Assembly: GCF_005860765.1 (NCBI RefSeq)
Contig: NZ_VCEI01000028.1
Location: 124,001 to 188,000, forward strand
DNA: 64,000 nucleotides
From: Dyadobacter sediminis
Lineage (GTDB): Bacteria; Bacteroidota; Bacteroidia; Cytophagales; Spirosomataceae
Direction: 5' to 3'
Shown here: positions 1 to 7,863 of the stretch, in pieces
How the letters are laid out: each line of letters opens with the position of its first letter
Position numbering within the stretch: position 1 is the first letter of the stretch
Made by a program: the position numbers and the translations under genes
Notes under the pieces: model-generated
The model's input: only the letters and a program-made list of their open reading frames with translations
Told to the model about the DNA's origin: nothing
The model's database searches: none

Positions 1-913
1 TGATCCAGGTATCCTGATGTACAAATTCGTCCTGCTCATTCAGTTCGGCATGATGCACGCGGATGGATTCAGTCTTCGTATGCGCTTCAACAGAAGACGA
101 TTTGCCGCTTCCGCCTGCATCTTTGGCCACGATAGAAGCGGAACCTTTCGGTCCGATCACATCCTTTACAAAGAATGCAGTTTCACTGATCATTGGTCCC
201 CAGCCGGCTTCATACCAGCCTACGGACCCGTCTTCAAACCAGATCTGAAGCTGGCCGTAGTTGTAATTTCCTGCCGGAATATCTTCCGTCATACGTGCAC
301 CGATGGCATTTACACGTAACGGCTTCGAACGTGTCATCTGGCACATTACGTCAATATAATGAACGCCGCAGTCCACAATCGGGCTCAGGCTTTTCATCAG
401 GTTACGGTGAACACCCCACATGTAACCGTGGCTCTGCTGATTCAGGTTCATGCGCATGACAAGCGGCTTTCCAAGGTTCTGTGCTTCTGCAACAAAGCGC
501 TCCCAGGAAGGATGTACGCGCAGGATATATCCCACTACAACTTTTTTGCCGGCTGTTTTTGCAGCTTCCACTACTCTTTTAGCACCTTCAACAGTATCTG
601 CAAGCGGCTTTTCTATAAAAACATGCGCGCCGTGCTCCAGTGCCATTACAGCAAAGTTTTCATGCGTATCAGGGTAAGTGGAGATACAAACCGCGTCTGG
701 CCTGGTTTCTTTCAGTGCCGTTTCATAGTCGCTGAACAGGCTGTACCCGCCGCCAAGCTTTTCATTCAGAACTTCCTTGCTTTTACCGGTAGAGACGATC
801 CCGCAAATTTCAAAACCGTCAATGAGCTGATAAGCAAAGGCATGGGATGCACCCATATTACCACAACCAACGACAAGAACGCGTAGTGGATTTCCATTTT
901 GTGAAGATGACAT
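1..913 (-). CDS. Gfo/Idh/MocA-family oxidoreductase, C-terminus cut by window edge
   Basis: About 304 codons are read from an ATG at 913 down to base 2 with no stop, so the C-terminal end lies outside the window. The N-terminus has a Rossmann dinucleotide-binding pattern (VLVVGCGNMGASHA). The family signature EKPLADT follows near residue 100, and an invariant-type His appears in DCGVHYIDV. Members are NAD(P)-dependent cytoplasmic dehydrogenases acting on sugars, inositols or amino sugars; the substrate cannot be told from sequence. The gene diverges from the hydroxyproline genes across a 377-bp gap, so a shared regulatory region is possible, but no hydroxyproline pathway step needs this enzyme. 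Family call is firm, role unknown. Confidence 0.85.
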   Translation of the reverse strand, partial: MSSSQNGNPLRVLVVGCGNMGASHAFAYQLIDGFEICGIVSTGKSKEVLNEKLGGGYSLFSDYETALKETRPDAVCISTYPDTHENFAVMALEHGAHVFIEKPLADTVEGAKRVVEAAKTAGKKVVVGYILRVHPSWERFVAEAQNLGKPLVMRMNLNQQSHGYMWGVHRNLMKSLSPIVDCGVHYIDVMCQMTRSKPLRVNAIGARMTEDIPAGNYNYGQLQIWFEDGSVGWYEAGWGPMISETAFFVKDVIGPKGSASIVAKDAGGSGKSSSVEAHTKTESIRVHHAELNEQDEFVHQDTWI

Positions 914-991
914 AATAAAATAGGTAGTGTTAATGATTCTGGGTTTTCGGAAACAGTTGAATGCAGAACAAACAGAAGTTCTTTTTTGTGT

Positions 992-999
992 CAAAAATA
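992..999 (-). promoter_or_regulatory. possible -7 element of the MocA-type gene
   Basis: On the minus strand this reads TATTTTTG, matching the Bacteroidota -7 consensus TAnnTTTG. It lies 79 bp upstream of the ATG at 913. I found no TTG at the expected -33 spacing, so it is a half-match only. Confidence 0.3.
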
Positions 1000-1245
1000 G
1001 GCATTTTAATCTGTTTTTGGTTTTAGTCCTTTTTCAGCATACCATTTTACAAGCCCGATTTCAATATCTTGCATTTTCCAGCAGCATATGAACTGAAAAC
1101 CGCATGGTCCTTCATCAGCTCTGATTATTATATTGGGACTGTAAGTATTTACAGGCTACAGACATTGGCATGGAAGTTTGTCAAAAGGTTAAAATCTGTA
1201 TATCATTGATTAAATCCAGCGAATATTCATAGCTTGTCAATCATG

Positions 1246-1253
1246 TACCTTTG
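1246..1253 (+). promoter_or_regulatory. possible -7 element of the hydroxyproline operon
   Basis: TACCTTTG matches TAnnTTTG and lies 37 bp before the ATG at 1291, a normal leader length. A well-spaced -33 TTG is not visible, which would fit an activator-dependent promoter or a chance match. Confidence 0.35.
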
Positions 1254-1290
1254 ACAAAAAAGATATACATTATCCTAAATATAATTCAGC

Positions 1291-2229
1291 ATGAACAAAG
1301 AATCGTGGCAGGGCATTTTTCCCGCGTTGGTTACGCCGTTTAAATCAGATGATACCATAGATTTTGAAATGTTCCGTAAAAATCTGGAGGCCCAGATTGA
1401 AGCGGGAGTTACCGGCGCTATCGTTTCAGGTTCACTGGGCGAGGCAAGTACGCTTACAAGAGCTGAAAAGATGGAGCTGATCAAGTTTGCCAAACAGTTT
1501 GTACCAGCCGGTTTTCCTGTTGTCCTGTGCATCGCAGAACAGTCTACGGCGGAGGCGGTCAGTATTGCAAAAGAAGCAGAATCCATCGGAGCGGACGGTT
1601 TGATGGTTTTGCCGCCTATGCGTTACAAAGCGGATGATCTTGAAACGGTTACCTACTTCAAAACCATCGCGCAAAGTACCGCATTGCCGCTGATGATTTA
1701 TAATAACCCGGTTGATTACAAGATTGAAGTCACGCTGGATATGTTTGAAGAACTGGCCAAAATCCCGAATGTCCATGCTATCAAGGAATCCACCCGTGAT
1801 GTAAGTAACGTAACAAGGTTGTTTAATCGCTTTGGGGATCGTTTCCGGATATTCTGCGGCGTTGATACATTGATCATGGAAGAAGTAATGCTTGGGGCAG
1901 ACGGCGTTGTGGGCGGATTGGTAGATGCATTTCCAAAAGAAACGGTGGCTATTTTCAATTTTGTAAAAGCGGGCATGTATAAAGAGGCATTGAACGTTTA
2001 CCGCTGGTATCTGCCGCTACTGGAACTGGATATTCATCCCAAGCTTGTACAGAATATCAAGCTGGCAGCAGCGGTGGCGGGAATTGGTTCGGAATATGTG
2101 CGTGCACCCCGACTGGTTCTGGAAGGTGCAGAAAGGGAAAAAGTTCTTGCCATTATCAACAAGGCTATTGAAATGCAGCCCGTGCTGCCGGATTATTTAA
2201 ATTTAGCAGTAGATACGTCGGTTGCATAG
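1291..2229 (+). CDS. DapA-family lyase/deaminase, probable 1-pyrroline-4-hydroxy-2-carboxylate deaminase
   Basis: 312 aa, the usual length of the dihydrodipicolinate synthase/N-acetylneuraminate lyase superfamily. Seen: GSLGE at residues 47-51 in the phosphate/carboxylate-binding position, the active-site Tyr in YNNP (Tyr137), and the Schiff-base lysine in AIKEST (Lys165). In hydroxyproline-degrading bacteria a DapA-family enzyme removes water and ammonia from 1-pyrroline-4-hydroxy-2-carboxylate to give 2-oxoglutarate semialdehyde. The specific function is inferred from the neighbours downstream (aldehyde dehydrogenase, epimerase, FAD oxidoreductase), not from residues. True DapA (lysine synthesis) is the main alternative and is made unlikely by the context. 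Cytoplasmic. First gene of the set. Confidence 0.82.
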   Translation: MNKESWQGIFPALVTPFKSDDTIDFEMFRKNLEAQIEAGVTGAIVSGSLGEASTLTRAEKMELIKFAKQFVPAGFPVVLCIAEQSTAEAVSIAKEAESIGADGLMVLPPMRYKADDLETVTYFKTIAQSTALPLMIYNNPVDYKIEVTLDMFEELAKIPNVHAIKESTRDVSNVTRLFNRFGDRFRIFCGVDTLIMEEVMLGADGVVGGLVDAFPKETVAIFNFVKAGMYKEALNVYRWYLPLLELDIHPKLVQNIKLAAAVAGIGSEYVRAPRLVLEGAEREKVLAIINKAIEMQPVLPDYLNLAVDTSVA

Positions 2230-2234
2230 CAAGG

Positions 2235-2768
2235 AGGCTCCTCCGGAGACGCTTGTGCGAACAAGCAGCATGCAACCACGGAGTGGTTCCCTGTTTGTAG
2301 CAAAGAATGGTGGTTAAATTTAAAATATGCATATTGTTTGCAAAAACAGAAGGCTCCTTCGGAAACGCTTGTGTGAACAAGCAGCATGCAGCCACGGAGT
2401 GGTTCCCTGTTTGTAGCGAAGAATGTGGTTAAATTTAAAATATACACATTGTTTGCAAAAACAGAAGGCTCCTCCGGAGACGCTTGTGCGAACAAGCAGC
2501 ATGCAACCACGGAGTGGTTCCCTGTTTGTAGCGAAGAATGTGGTTAAATTTAAAATATGCATATTGTTTGCAAAAACAGAAGGCTCCTCCGAAGACGCTT
2601 GTACGAACAAGCAGCATGCAACCACGGAGTGGTTCCCTGTTTGTAGCAAAGAATGGTGGTTAAATTTAAAATATGCATATTGTTTGCAAAAACAGAAGGC
2701 TCCTCCGAAGACGCTTGTACGAACAAGCAGCATGCAACCACGGAGTGGTTCCCTGTTTGTAGCAAAAA
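2235..2768. repeat. tandem array of five ~116-bp units filling the gap between two hydroxyproline genes
   Basis: Units begin with AGGCTCC at 2235, 2351, 2466, 2581 and 2697. The first four are 116, 115, 115 and 116 bp; the length difference is one G in the gaatg(g)tgg segment. The fifth stops after about 72 bp. Each unit holds two perfect small stem-loops, GCTTGT-gcga-ACAAGC and AACCAC-gga-GTGGTT. It also holds the palindromes TTAAATTTAA and ATATGCATAT (the latter lost in unit 2) and an imperfect inverted pair CTGTTTGTAGC / GCAAAAACAG. Differences between units fall in loops or give G-T wobbles in the two stems. The array starts 5 bp after the upstream stop codon and ends 18 bp before the next ATG. 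Minus-strand open frames across it are by-products of the repeat. Confidence 0.95.
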
Positions 2769-2786
2769 TTGTCAACATTACTGGAT

Positions 2787-4268
2787 ATGAATATTACAAA
2801 AGAAGAGTTGGAAGCTGTATTGCAGAAGTCGCTTGAAGCTTTTATCACCATCAGAAAATATACGGTTCAGAAGCGGGTTGCCCTGATGAGAGCAATTGCT
2901 GATGAAATAGAAACGCTTGGCTCCGATTTGGTTGAAACGGCCCAGAAGGAATCCAACTTGCCCGAAGGACGTCTTACCGGAGAAAAAGCCAGGACTGTAT
3001 CTCAATGGCGCAGCTATGCAGAAGCGCTGGAAAAAGGCTATTCATTTGATGCAAGCATTGATACTGCCATTCCAGGCCGGGTACCGCCAAAACCGGATAT
3101 CCGGAAAACCAATGTTCCGCTCGGGCCTGTGGCTGTTTTTGGAGCAAGCAATTTTCCTTTTGCCTTTTCAACTGCAGGCGGAGATACTGCCAGTGCGATT
3201 GCAGCAGGCTGTACGGTGGTTGTAAAAGCGCATCCCGGGCATCCTGAAACATCACAGATCATGGCGGATGCAATTACACGTGCCGTTCAGAAAAGCGGTT
3301 TTCCGGAAGGAACATTTTCGCATGTATATTTCGCAACCCACGAAGAAGCACAGTTTCTGGTAAGTCATCCGATTGTTAAAGCTGTCGGTTTTACAGGATC
3401 TTTCCGCGGGGGTATGGCTTTGGCCGAAATTGCTTCCAAACGGGAAGTACCCATTCCTGTTTTTGCCGAAATGGGAAGTGTAAATCCGGTTTTTATACTG
3501 GAAGAAAAACTGAATACCTCTGCGCCGGAACTGGCCAGGCAATATGCAGCTTCCCTTACATTGGGAGTAGGGCAGTTTTGTACCAATCCCGGATTGGTTA
3601 TAGCAGTTGACAGCGAACCGCTCGGGCAGTTTACAGATGCTTTGCAGGAAGAAATCGTGAAAGTAGCTCCATCCAATATGCTGAACGAAATGATTGCAGA
3701 CAGCTATGTTTCTGCAAGTCAGAAAGTGATGTCGCAATCGGGTGTGGACGTGCTTGCTGTTGCTGCCACAGAGGCAGAAGAAGGGCAGGGTTCAGCTATG
3801 GTTGCTATTGCTGCCGGCGAGAATTTCCTTAAAAATGATACATTGCAGCAAGAAGTTTTTGGTCCTTTTGCATTGATAATAAAATGCCAGGATGCAGATG
3901 AAATGATTTCTGTAGCCGGAAAAATACATGGACAACTAACAGCCACGCTTTTGGCGACTAATGAAGACCTTGCCAAAAATGAGGAATTGCTGGAAGTAGT
4001 ACGTGACAAATGCGGAAGAATTCTTTTGAACAATTTTCCTACCGGTGTGGAAGTATGCAAGTCCATGCATCATGGCGGGCCTTTTCCTTCATCGAGCAAT
4101 GTGCAGTTTACGTCCGTAGGTCCGGATTCGATCAAGCGGTTTGTACGTCCGCTAAGTTTTCAAAACTGGCCGGATGAACTTTTGCCGGAAGAACTGCAAA
4201 ATGCCAATCCGCTTGGAATTTATAGAACTGTTGATAACGAAATTACCAAAAAGACTATCGACAACTAG
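2787..4268 (+). CDS. NAD(P)-dependent aldehyde dehydrogenase, probable 2-oxoglutarate semialdehyde dehydrogenase
   Basis: 493 aa from the ATG at 2787; an in-frame TTG at 2769, at the end of the repeat array, would add six residues and is less likely. Seen: cofactor-loop region FGASNFPFAFS (about 118-128), FTGS motif at 202-205, general-base Glu228 in FAEMGS, and catalytic Cys265 in GVGQFCTNPG. These features, especially QFCTNPGL, are typical of the 2-oxoglutarate semialdehyde (2,5-dioxovalerate) dehydrogenase branch. It would oxidise the product of the upstream lyase to 2-oxoglutarate, the last step of hydroxyproline catabolism. Cytoplasmic. Family certain, substrate strongly suggested by context. 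Confidence 0.88.
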   Translation: MNITKEELEAVLQKSLEAFITIRKYTVQKRVALMRAIADEIETLGSDLVETAQKESNLPEGRLTGEKARTVSQWRSYAEALEKGYSFDASIDTAIPGRVPPKPDIRKTNVPLGPVAVFGASNFPFAFSTAGGDTASAIAAGCTVVVKAHPGHPETSQIMADAITRAVQKSGFPEGTFSHVYFATHEEAQFLVSHPIVKAVGFTGSFRGGMALAEIASKREVPIPVFAEMGSVNPVFILEEKLNTSAPELARQYAASLTLGVGQFCTNPGLVIAVDSEPLGQFTDALQEEIVKVAPSNMLNEMIADSYVSASQKVMSQSGVDVLAVAATEAEEGQGSAMVAIAAGENFLKNDTLQQEVFGPFALIIKCQDADEMISVAGKIHGQLTATLLATNEDLAKNEELLEVVRDKCGRILLNNFPTGVEVCKSMHHGGPFPSSSNVQFTSVGPDSIKRFVRPLSFQNWPDELLPEELQNANPLGIYRTVDNEITKKTIDN

Positions 4269-4395
4269 CTGTTCATTGTATGAAAAATGTAAAAAAACGA
4301 AAAGCTCGGCAATCACGCAATTTCATCCTTCGCAAAGCCATTTAAAAGCCAGCTGCAAACAGCTAGTAGCCAGAAAGCTAACAGCTTAAACTCAT

Positions 4396-5397
4396 ATGCG
4401 TAAAACTTTTTTTTGTATTGATGCCCATACCTGCGGCAATCCGGTGCGTGTCGTTGCCGGCGGCGGTCCGCTTCTGCAGGGTAACAGCATGATGGAGCGC
4501 AGGCTTCATTTTCTGAAAGAATACGACTGGATCCGAAAAGGCCTGATGTTTGAGCCGCGCGGACATGATATGATGAGCGGAAGCATTTTATACCCGCCCG
4601 TTGATCCTGCCAATGACATAGGCGTACTTTACATTGAAACAAGCGGCTGTCTGCCCATGTGCGGACACGGAACAATCGGAACTGTGACCATTGCCATTGA
4701 AGAAGGACTTGTCATTCCTAAAATTCCCGGAAAATTACGATTGGAAACACCGGCCGGACTTGTATTGGTGGAGTATGTTCAGGAAGGCAAAAAAGTGAAG
4801 TCTGTTAAGCTGATTAATATAAAATCTTTTCTTGCCGCGGAAAACCTTCAGGTGGAATGTCCCGATCTTGGAATGCTGACGGTAGATGTTGCTTACGGCG
4901 GTAACTTTTACGCCATTGTTGATCCTCAGGAAAATTTCAAAGGCATTGAGAACTATTCAGCAGACCAGCTGATCAGCTGGAGCCGGGTCTGCCGCAAAAG
5001 AATGAACGAGCAGTACAAATTTGTGCATCCTGAAAACGAACATATCAATGGTCTGAGTCATTTGTTATGGGCAGGAGCGCCGCTTGATCCGACATCAACA
5101 GCGCGAAATGCTGTTTTCTATGGTGACAAAGCCATCGACCGTTCACCATGCGGAACCGGTACTTCGGCAAGGATGGCGCAATGGCATGCCAAAGGAAAAC
5201 TAAACAAAGGTGACCAATTCATTCACGAAAGTATCATTGGTTCCAAGTTCATCGGTACTGTTGAAGATGAAGTTAATATCGGCGATAAACCGGCTATTAT
5301 CCCCGGCATTGAAGGCTGGGCCGTAGTTACAGGTTACAATACCATTTTTATAGATGACGAAGAAGATCCGTATGCATACGGATTTCAGGTTTTGTGA
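4396..5397 (+). CDS. 4-hydroxyproline epimerase (proline racemase family)
   Basis: 333 aa. Both catalytic cysteines of the family are present: Cys89 in PMCGHGTIG and Cys252 in DRSPCGTGTSA. The Cys/Cys pair fits a racemase or epimerase; trans-3-hydroxyproline dehydratases of the family carry Thr at the second site. The enzyme would interconvert trans-4-hydroxy-L-proline and cis-4-hydroxy-D-proline. Neighbouring genes for the later steps make 4-hydroxyproline the likely substrate rather than proline. It lies 127 bp after the aldehyde dehydrogenase; that gap holds AGCTAACAGC-type repeats near 4340-4388. Cytoplasmic. High confidence. Confidence 0.92.
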   Translation: MRKTFFCIDAHTCGNPVRVVAGGGPLLQGNSMMERRLHFLKEYDWIRKGLMFEPRGHDMMSGSILYPPVDPANDIGVLYIETSGCLPMCGHGTIGTVTIAIEEGLVIPKIPGKLRLETPAGLVLVEYVQEGKKVKSVKLINIKSFLAAENLQVECPDLGMLTVDVAYGGNFYAIVDPQENFKGIENYSADQLISWSRVCRKRMNEQYKFVHPENEHINGLSHLLWAGAPLDPTSTARNAVFYGDKAIDRSPCGTGTSARMAQWHAKGKLNKGDQFIHESIIGSKFIGTVEDEVNIGDKPAIIPGIEGWAVVTGYNTIFIDDEEDPYAYGFQVL

Positions 5398-5415
5398 TGA
5401 GCTACTGGCCATCAG

Positions 5416-5479
5416 TTGCTAGCGATTAGCAGTTGGTTTTTTGTCAATCAATAATTAAAAATCCAACAGCTAACAGCAA
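5416..5479. other. imperfect inverted repeat in the epimerase-oxidoreductase gap
   Basis: A left arm around 5416-5440 (TTGCTAGCGATTAGCAGTTG) pairs imperfectly with a right arm around 5457-5479 (CCAACAGCTAACAGCAA). The loop is about 20 bp and AT-rich. Similar AGCTAACAGC-like words occur at 4340-4388 and 31236-31258, all in gaps between genes. It could form an mRNA stem-loop between the epimerase and oxidoreductase genes. Confidence 0.5.
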
Positions 5480-5514
5480 AAGCCAATTCCCACAACCCAC
5501 ATTTTAAAAATTCA

Positions 5515-6777
5515 ATGAACACTGCACATAAAGGGAATGCCATAATAATCGGTGGCGGAATAATGGGGTTGACCTCAGCTTACTATTTATTGAAAAGCGG
5601 CTGGAAAGTAACGTTGATTGATAAAGGAGACCTGGCGGATAATTGCTCACAAGGCAATGCCGGAATGATCGTGCCCAGCCATTTTATTCCGCTTGCCGCG
5701 CCGGGCATGATTTCAAAGGGTATCAAATGGATGTTTAACAGCCGGAGTCCGTTCTATGTAAAACCCTCACTTGATCTGTCTTTGATTTCGTGGGGTTTGA
5801 AGTTTATGAAAAGTGCGACACCGGCAAATGTGGAACGTGCCGCGCCGTTTTTGAGAGATTACCATTTGCTCAGCAAGCAGCTTTATGAAGATCTTGCCAA
5901 AGAAGAAGGTTTCGGTTTTGGTATGGAAAATAAAGGCATTTTAATGCTTTATAAAACTGAAAAAGCCGGCGAAGAAGAAATCCATGTAGCCAGAGACGGA
6001 CAAAAGCTTGGACTGGAAATTGACATGCTCAGCAAGGAACAGGTACAGGCCATTGAGCCCGGAATAAAGCTGGATATAATGGGAGCCGTTCATTACCAAT
6101 GCGATGCACATCTGTATCCGTCAGCATTGTTTTCACAACTTTTCAATTACATTAGATCAAACGGAGCGGAAGTTGTCACCAATGCGGAGGTGCAAAATTA
6201 TGAAATCCGGAATGGTGAAATCAAAAAGGTAAATACCTCAAAGGGATCCTATGAAGGAGATATTGTCATAATGACCGGAGGCACCTGGCTGCCTCAGCTT
6301 TCCAGACTGGCTGGTTTGTCGATTCCGGTTATGCCTGGAAAAGGATATTCCTTTATGGAGCCAAATGCCGAGCATCCGATCAAAACTCCGGCATTGCTGA
6401 TTGAAGCACGTGTGGCTGTTACGCCTATGAACGGACAGGTTCGCTTCGGTGGAACCATGGAACTCGCGGCTGTAAACGACCAGATCAACATGAATCGTGT
6501 AGAAGGAATCGTTAATTCCATTCCGAAATATTATCCCGAACTGAATGTAAAAGTGCCTTCAAAGGAAAATATATGGTATGGTTTTCGCCCTTGTTCTCCG
6601 GATGGATTGCCGTATGTAGGGTATAGCAGCAAGCTGAAAAACCTGATTGTGGCTGGCGGTCACGGTATGATGGGAATCAGTCTTGGTCCGGCAACCGGAA
6701 AAATAGTCTCTGAATTGGCTGATAAAAATCCATTATCGCTGAATATAGAATTGTACAACCCGGAACGCTATAATTAA
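5515..6777 (+). CDS. DAO-family FAD-dependent oxidoreductase, probable cis-4-hydroxy-D-proline oxidase/dehydrogenase
   Basis: 420 aa. The N-terminus has the FAD-binding Rossmann motif IIIGGGIMGLTSAYYL (about residues 10-25) followed by the acidic residue that holds the ribose (Asp in TLIDKG). Near the C-terminus the second FAD-contact segment GGHGMMGISLGPATG is present. This is the D-amino acid oxidase/DadA superfamily. In the hydroxyproline pathway such an enzyme oxidises cis-4-hydroxy-D-proline to 1-pyrroline-4-hydroxy-2-carboxylate. That step joins the epimerase upstream to the DapA-family deaminase. A D-amino acid dehydrogenase of other specificity is possible, but the operon context is strong. 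Confidence 0.88.
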   Translation: MNTAHKGNAIIIGGGIMGLTSAYYLLKSGWKVTLIDKGDLADNCSQGNAGMIVPSHFIPLAAPGMISKGIKWMFNSRSPFYVKPSLDLSLISWGLKFMKSATPANVERAAPFLRDYHLLSKQLYEDLAKEEGFGFGMENKGILMLYKTEKAGEEEIHVARDGQKLGLEIDMLSKEQVQAIEPGIKLDIMGAVHYQCDAHLYPSALFSQLFNYIRSNGAEVVTNAEVQNYEIRNGEIKKVNTSKGSYEGDIVIMTGGTWLPQLSRLAGLSIPVMPGKGYSFMEPNAEHPIKTPALLIEARVAVTPMNGQVRFGGTMELAAVNDQINMNRVEGIVNSIPKYYPELNVKVPSKENIWYGFRPCSPDGLPYVGYSSKLKNLIVAGGHGMMGISLGPATGKIVSELADKNPLSLNIELYNPERYN

Positions 6778-6780
6778 AAT

Positions 6781-6862
6781 GCCCCGCAGGGACAAAATAT
6801 GGTTAGCCAGAATATGGTGATTGATATACGGATATTTCCGTGCCGTTAGGTACGGCATATGC
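6781..6862 (+). repeat. REP-like module upstream of the Y1 transposase
   Basis: It starts with GCCCCGCAGGGACAAAAT, related to the GTCCCGTCAGGGACAAAAC words further right. It ends with the hairpin CGTGCCGTTAGGTACGGCATAT. It begins only a few bases after the oxidoreductase stop codon. It has no CCGGTAG core, unlike the copies at 7435-7505, 7681-7756, 7783-7863 and 16262-16335. Confidence 0.7.
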
Positions 6863-6954
6863 TGTCGGTTTGAATGTTAAAATCATATCCGGATTTTGGC
6901 TTGTCAGATGCTTTTGCAACATTGCATTTGAATGATCAATTTACACACATTAAA

Positions 6955-7413
6955 ATGGCCAACACATACACACAGATTCATTTACAAATCGTTTTTGCTG
7001 TAAAACATCGTCAGTGCCTTATTCACCCGTCGTGGAAAGATGAGCTTTTTAAATATATGACGGGCATTATTCAAAACCATGATCATAAGGTAATCCAGAT
7101 CAATGGAATGCCGGATCATGTTCATATTCTGATCGGAATGAGGCCGACGCAGGCATTGTCGGATTTAATGAAAAAGGTAAAAGGAGAATCATCCGAGTGG
7201 ATTAACAAAAATAAATTCATCAGTACAAAATTCAGCTGGCAGGAAGGATTTGGAGCATTTTCCTATTCGAAATCTCAATTGCCGGTAATTATCAACTACA
7301 TCATAAATCAGGAAGCGCATCATAGCAGGCAATCCTTTCGGAAGGAGTATTTGCATATGCTGGACAAAAATGAGGTGCAATACGATGAGCGTTATGTTTT
7401 TCATGATGTCTGA
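6955..7413 (+). CDS. IS200/IS605-like Y1 HUH transposase, RAYT-like by context
   Basis: 152 aa from the ATG at 6955, where the family's usual N-terminus MANTYTQIHLQIVFAVK begins; the frame is open another 27 codons upstream but that part is not family-like. The HUH metal-binding motif is His55-Val-His57 (PDHVHILIG), and the likely nucleophile is Tyr115 in INYIINQ. The protein would cut and join single-stranded DNA. No TnpB accessory gene is next to it. It is surrounded by REP-like hairpin modules (6781-6862 and 7425-7863), as REP-associated tyrosine transposases are. It interrupts the hydroxyproline gene set between the oxidoreductase and the permease. Whether it moves itself or only the small modules cannot be told here. 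Confidence 0.88.
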   Translation: MANTYTQIHLQIVFAVKHRQCLIHPSWKDELFKYMTGIIQNHDHKVIQINGMPDHVHILIGMRPTQALSDLMKKVKGESSEWINKNKFISTKFSWQEGFGAFSYSKSQLPVIINYIINQEAHHSRQSFRKEYLHMLDKNEVQYDERYVFHDV

Positions 7414-7424
7414 ACAAATATCCA

Positions 7425-7505
7425 AACAAACATAACGTACCTGACGGCACGCGGCATCCGACGAACACGATCATGTTCTACCGGGGTTTGATCCCTGACG
7501 GGATT
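7425..7505 (-). repeat. REP-like module, inverted copy A
   Basis: This 81-bp stretch is repeated at 7783-7863 with only three differences (at 7434 and two between 7470 and 7480). Read on the minus strand it is CCCGTCAGGGATCAAACC, then CCGGTAGAACATGAT, then CGTGCCGTCAGGTACGT. That is the same order of blocks as in the plus-strand modules at 7681-7756 and 16262-16335. It starts 12 bp after the transposase stop codon. Confidence 0.85.
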
Positions 7506-7524
7506 GGAAGGGTGTTTTTTTGTA

Positions 7525-7700
7525 GGGCAATAAACCGACGTATGTGATAAAACCATTGTCTTGTAAGGGATTGTAGATGTGTTTTTTGTAGAGCAATAAC
7601 CGATGCATGTGATAAAACAATTGTCCCGTCAGATACAAAACATTTTTATACAGAAGACCCTGTTTCACGTGATAAAACCATTGTCCCGTCAGGGACAAAA
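7525..7700 (+). repeat. three degenerate tandem ~60-65-bp repeats
   Basis: The word GTGATAAAACCATTGTC, or a close variant, occurs at 7544, 7609 and 7669 (spacings 65 and 60). Each is followed by CCCGTCAGGGA or a decayed form of it. Preceding segments (TTTTTTGTAGGGCAATAA and TTTTTTGTAGAGCAATAA) also align. The third copy runs into the full module at 7681-7756. The first two appear to be eroded modules. Confidence 0.7.
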
Positions 7701-7756
7701 CACCGGTAGATTACGGATATATACGTGTTCAATCCGTGCCGTCAGGTACGGTATAT
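7681..7756 (+). repeat. REP-like module, plus-oriented copy
   Basis: Block order: hairpin GTCCCGTCAGGGAC (7683-7696), then AAAACACCGGTAGATTACGG, then hairpin CGTGCCGTCAGGTACG (about 7735-7750) followed by GTATATG. It is in opposite orientation to the two flanking 81-bp copies, so the three form an inverted arrangement. Confidence 0.8.
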
Positions 7757-7782
7757 GAATGATTGGATTATTTGATCATGTA

Positions 7783-7863
7783 AACAAACATGACGTACCT
7801 GACGGCACGCGGCATCCGACGAACACGACCATGTTTTACCGGGGTTTGATCCCTGACGGGATT
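7783..7863 (-). repeat. REP-like module, inverted copy B
   Basis: Near-identical (78 of 81 positions) to 7425-7505 and in the same orientation. Such similarity between neighbouring copies points to recent duplication or gene conversion. The following 208 bp up to the permease start hold no further repeat that I can see. Confidence 0.85.

Larger units (their letters stand above)
914..1290. other. divergent intergenic region, 377 bp
   Basis: This gap separates the divergent MocA-type gene from the first hydroxyproline gene. Apart from one -7-like octamer on each strand (992-999 minus, 1246-1253 plus) I see no coding sequence, long repeat or riboswitch-like fold. It is the natural place for operators controlling hydroxyproline catabolism. 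Confidence 0.5.

Noticed and set aside
359..886. 175-codon plus-strand frame
   Set aside because: It is the reverse-strand shadow of the MocA-type gene at 1-913, which has clear family motifs.
1291..2229. dapA of lysine synthesis
   Set aside because: The setting in a hydroxyproline gene set and the GSLGE motif in place of GTTGE argue for the catabolic deaminase.
2235..2768. CRISPR array
   Set aside because: Units are ~116 bp and alike along their whole length, with no short repeat plus unique spacer pattern and no cas genes.
2165..2851. Several overlapping minus-strand open frames of 60-152 codons and one plus-strand frame of 137 codons across the tandem array
   Set aside because: They exist only because the repeat unit is open in several frames; the proteins are rearranged copies of one another with no start signals or family likeness.
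6955..7413. Complete IS200/IS605 element with defined ends
   Set aside because: No TnpB gene and no clear left and right end hairpins specific to the transposase could be told apart from the REP-like modules.
7471..7698. Minus-strand 75-codon frame downstream of the transposase
   Set aside because: It lies wholly in the REP-like modules and repeats the same peptide pattern; this is repeat DNA, not a gene.
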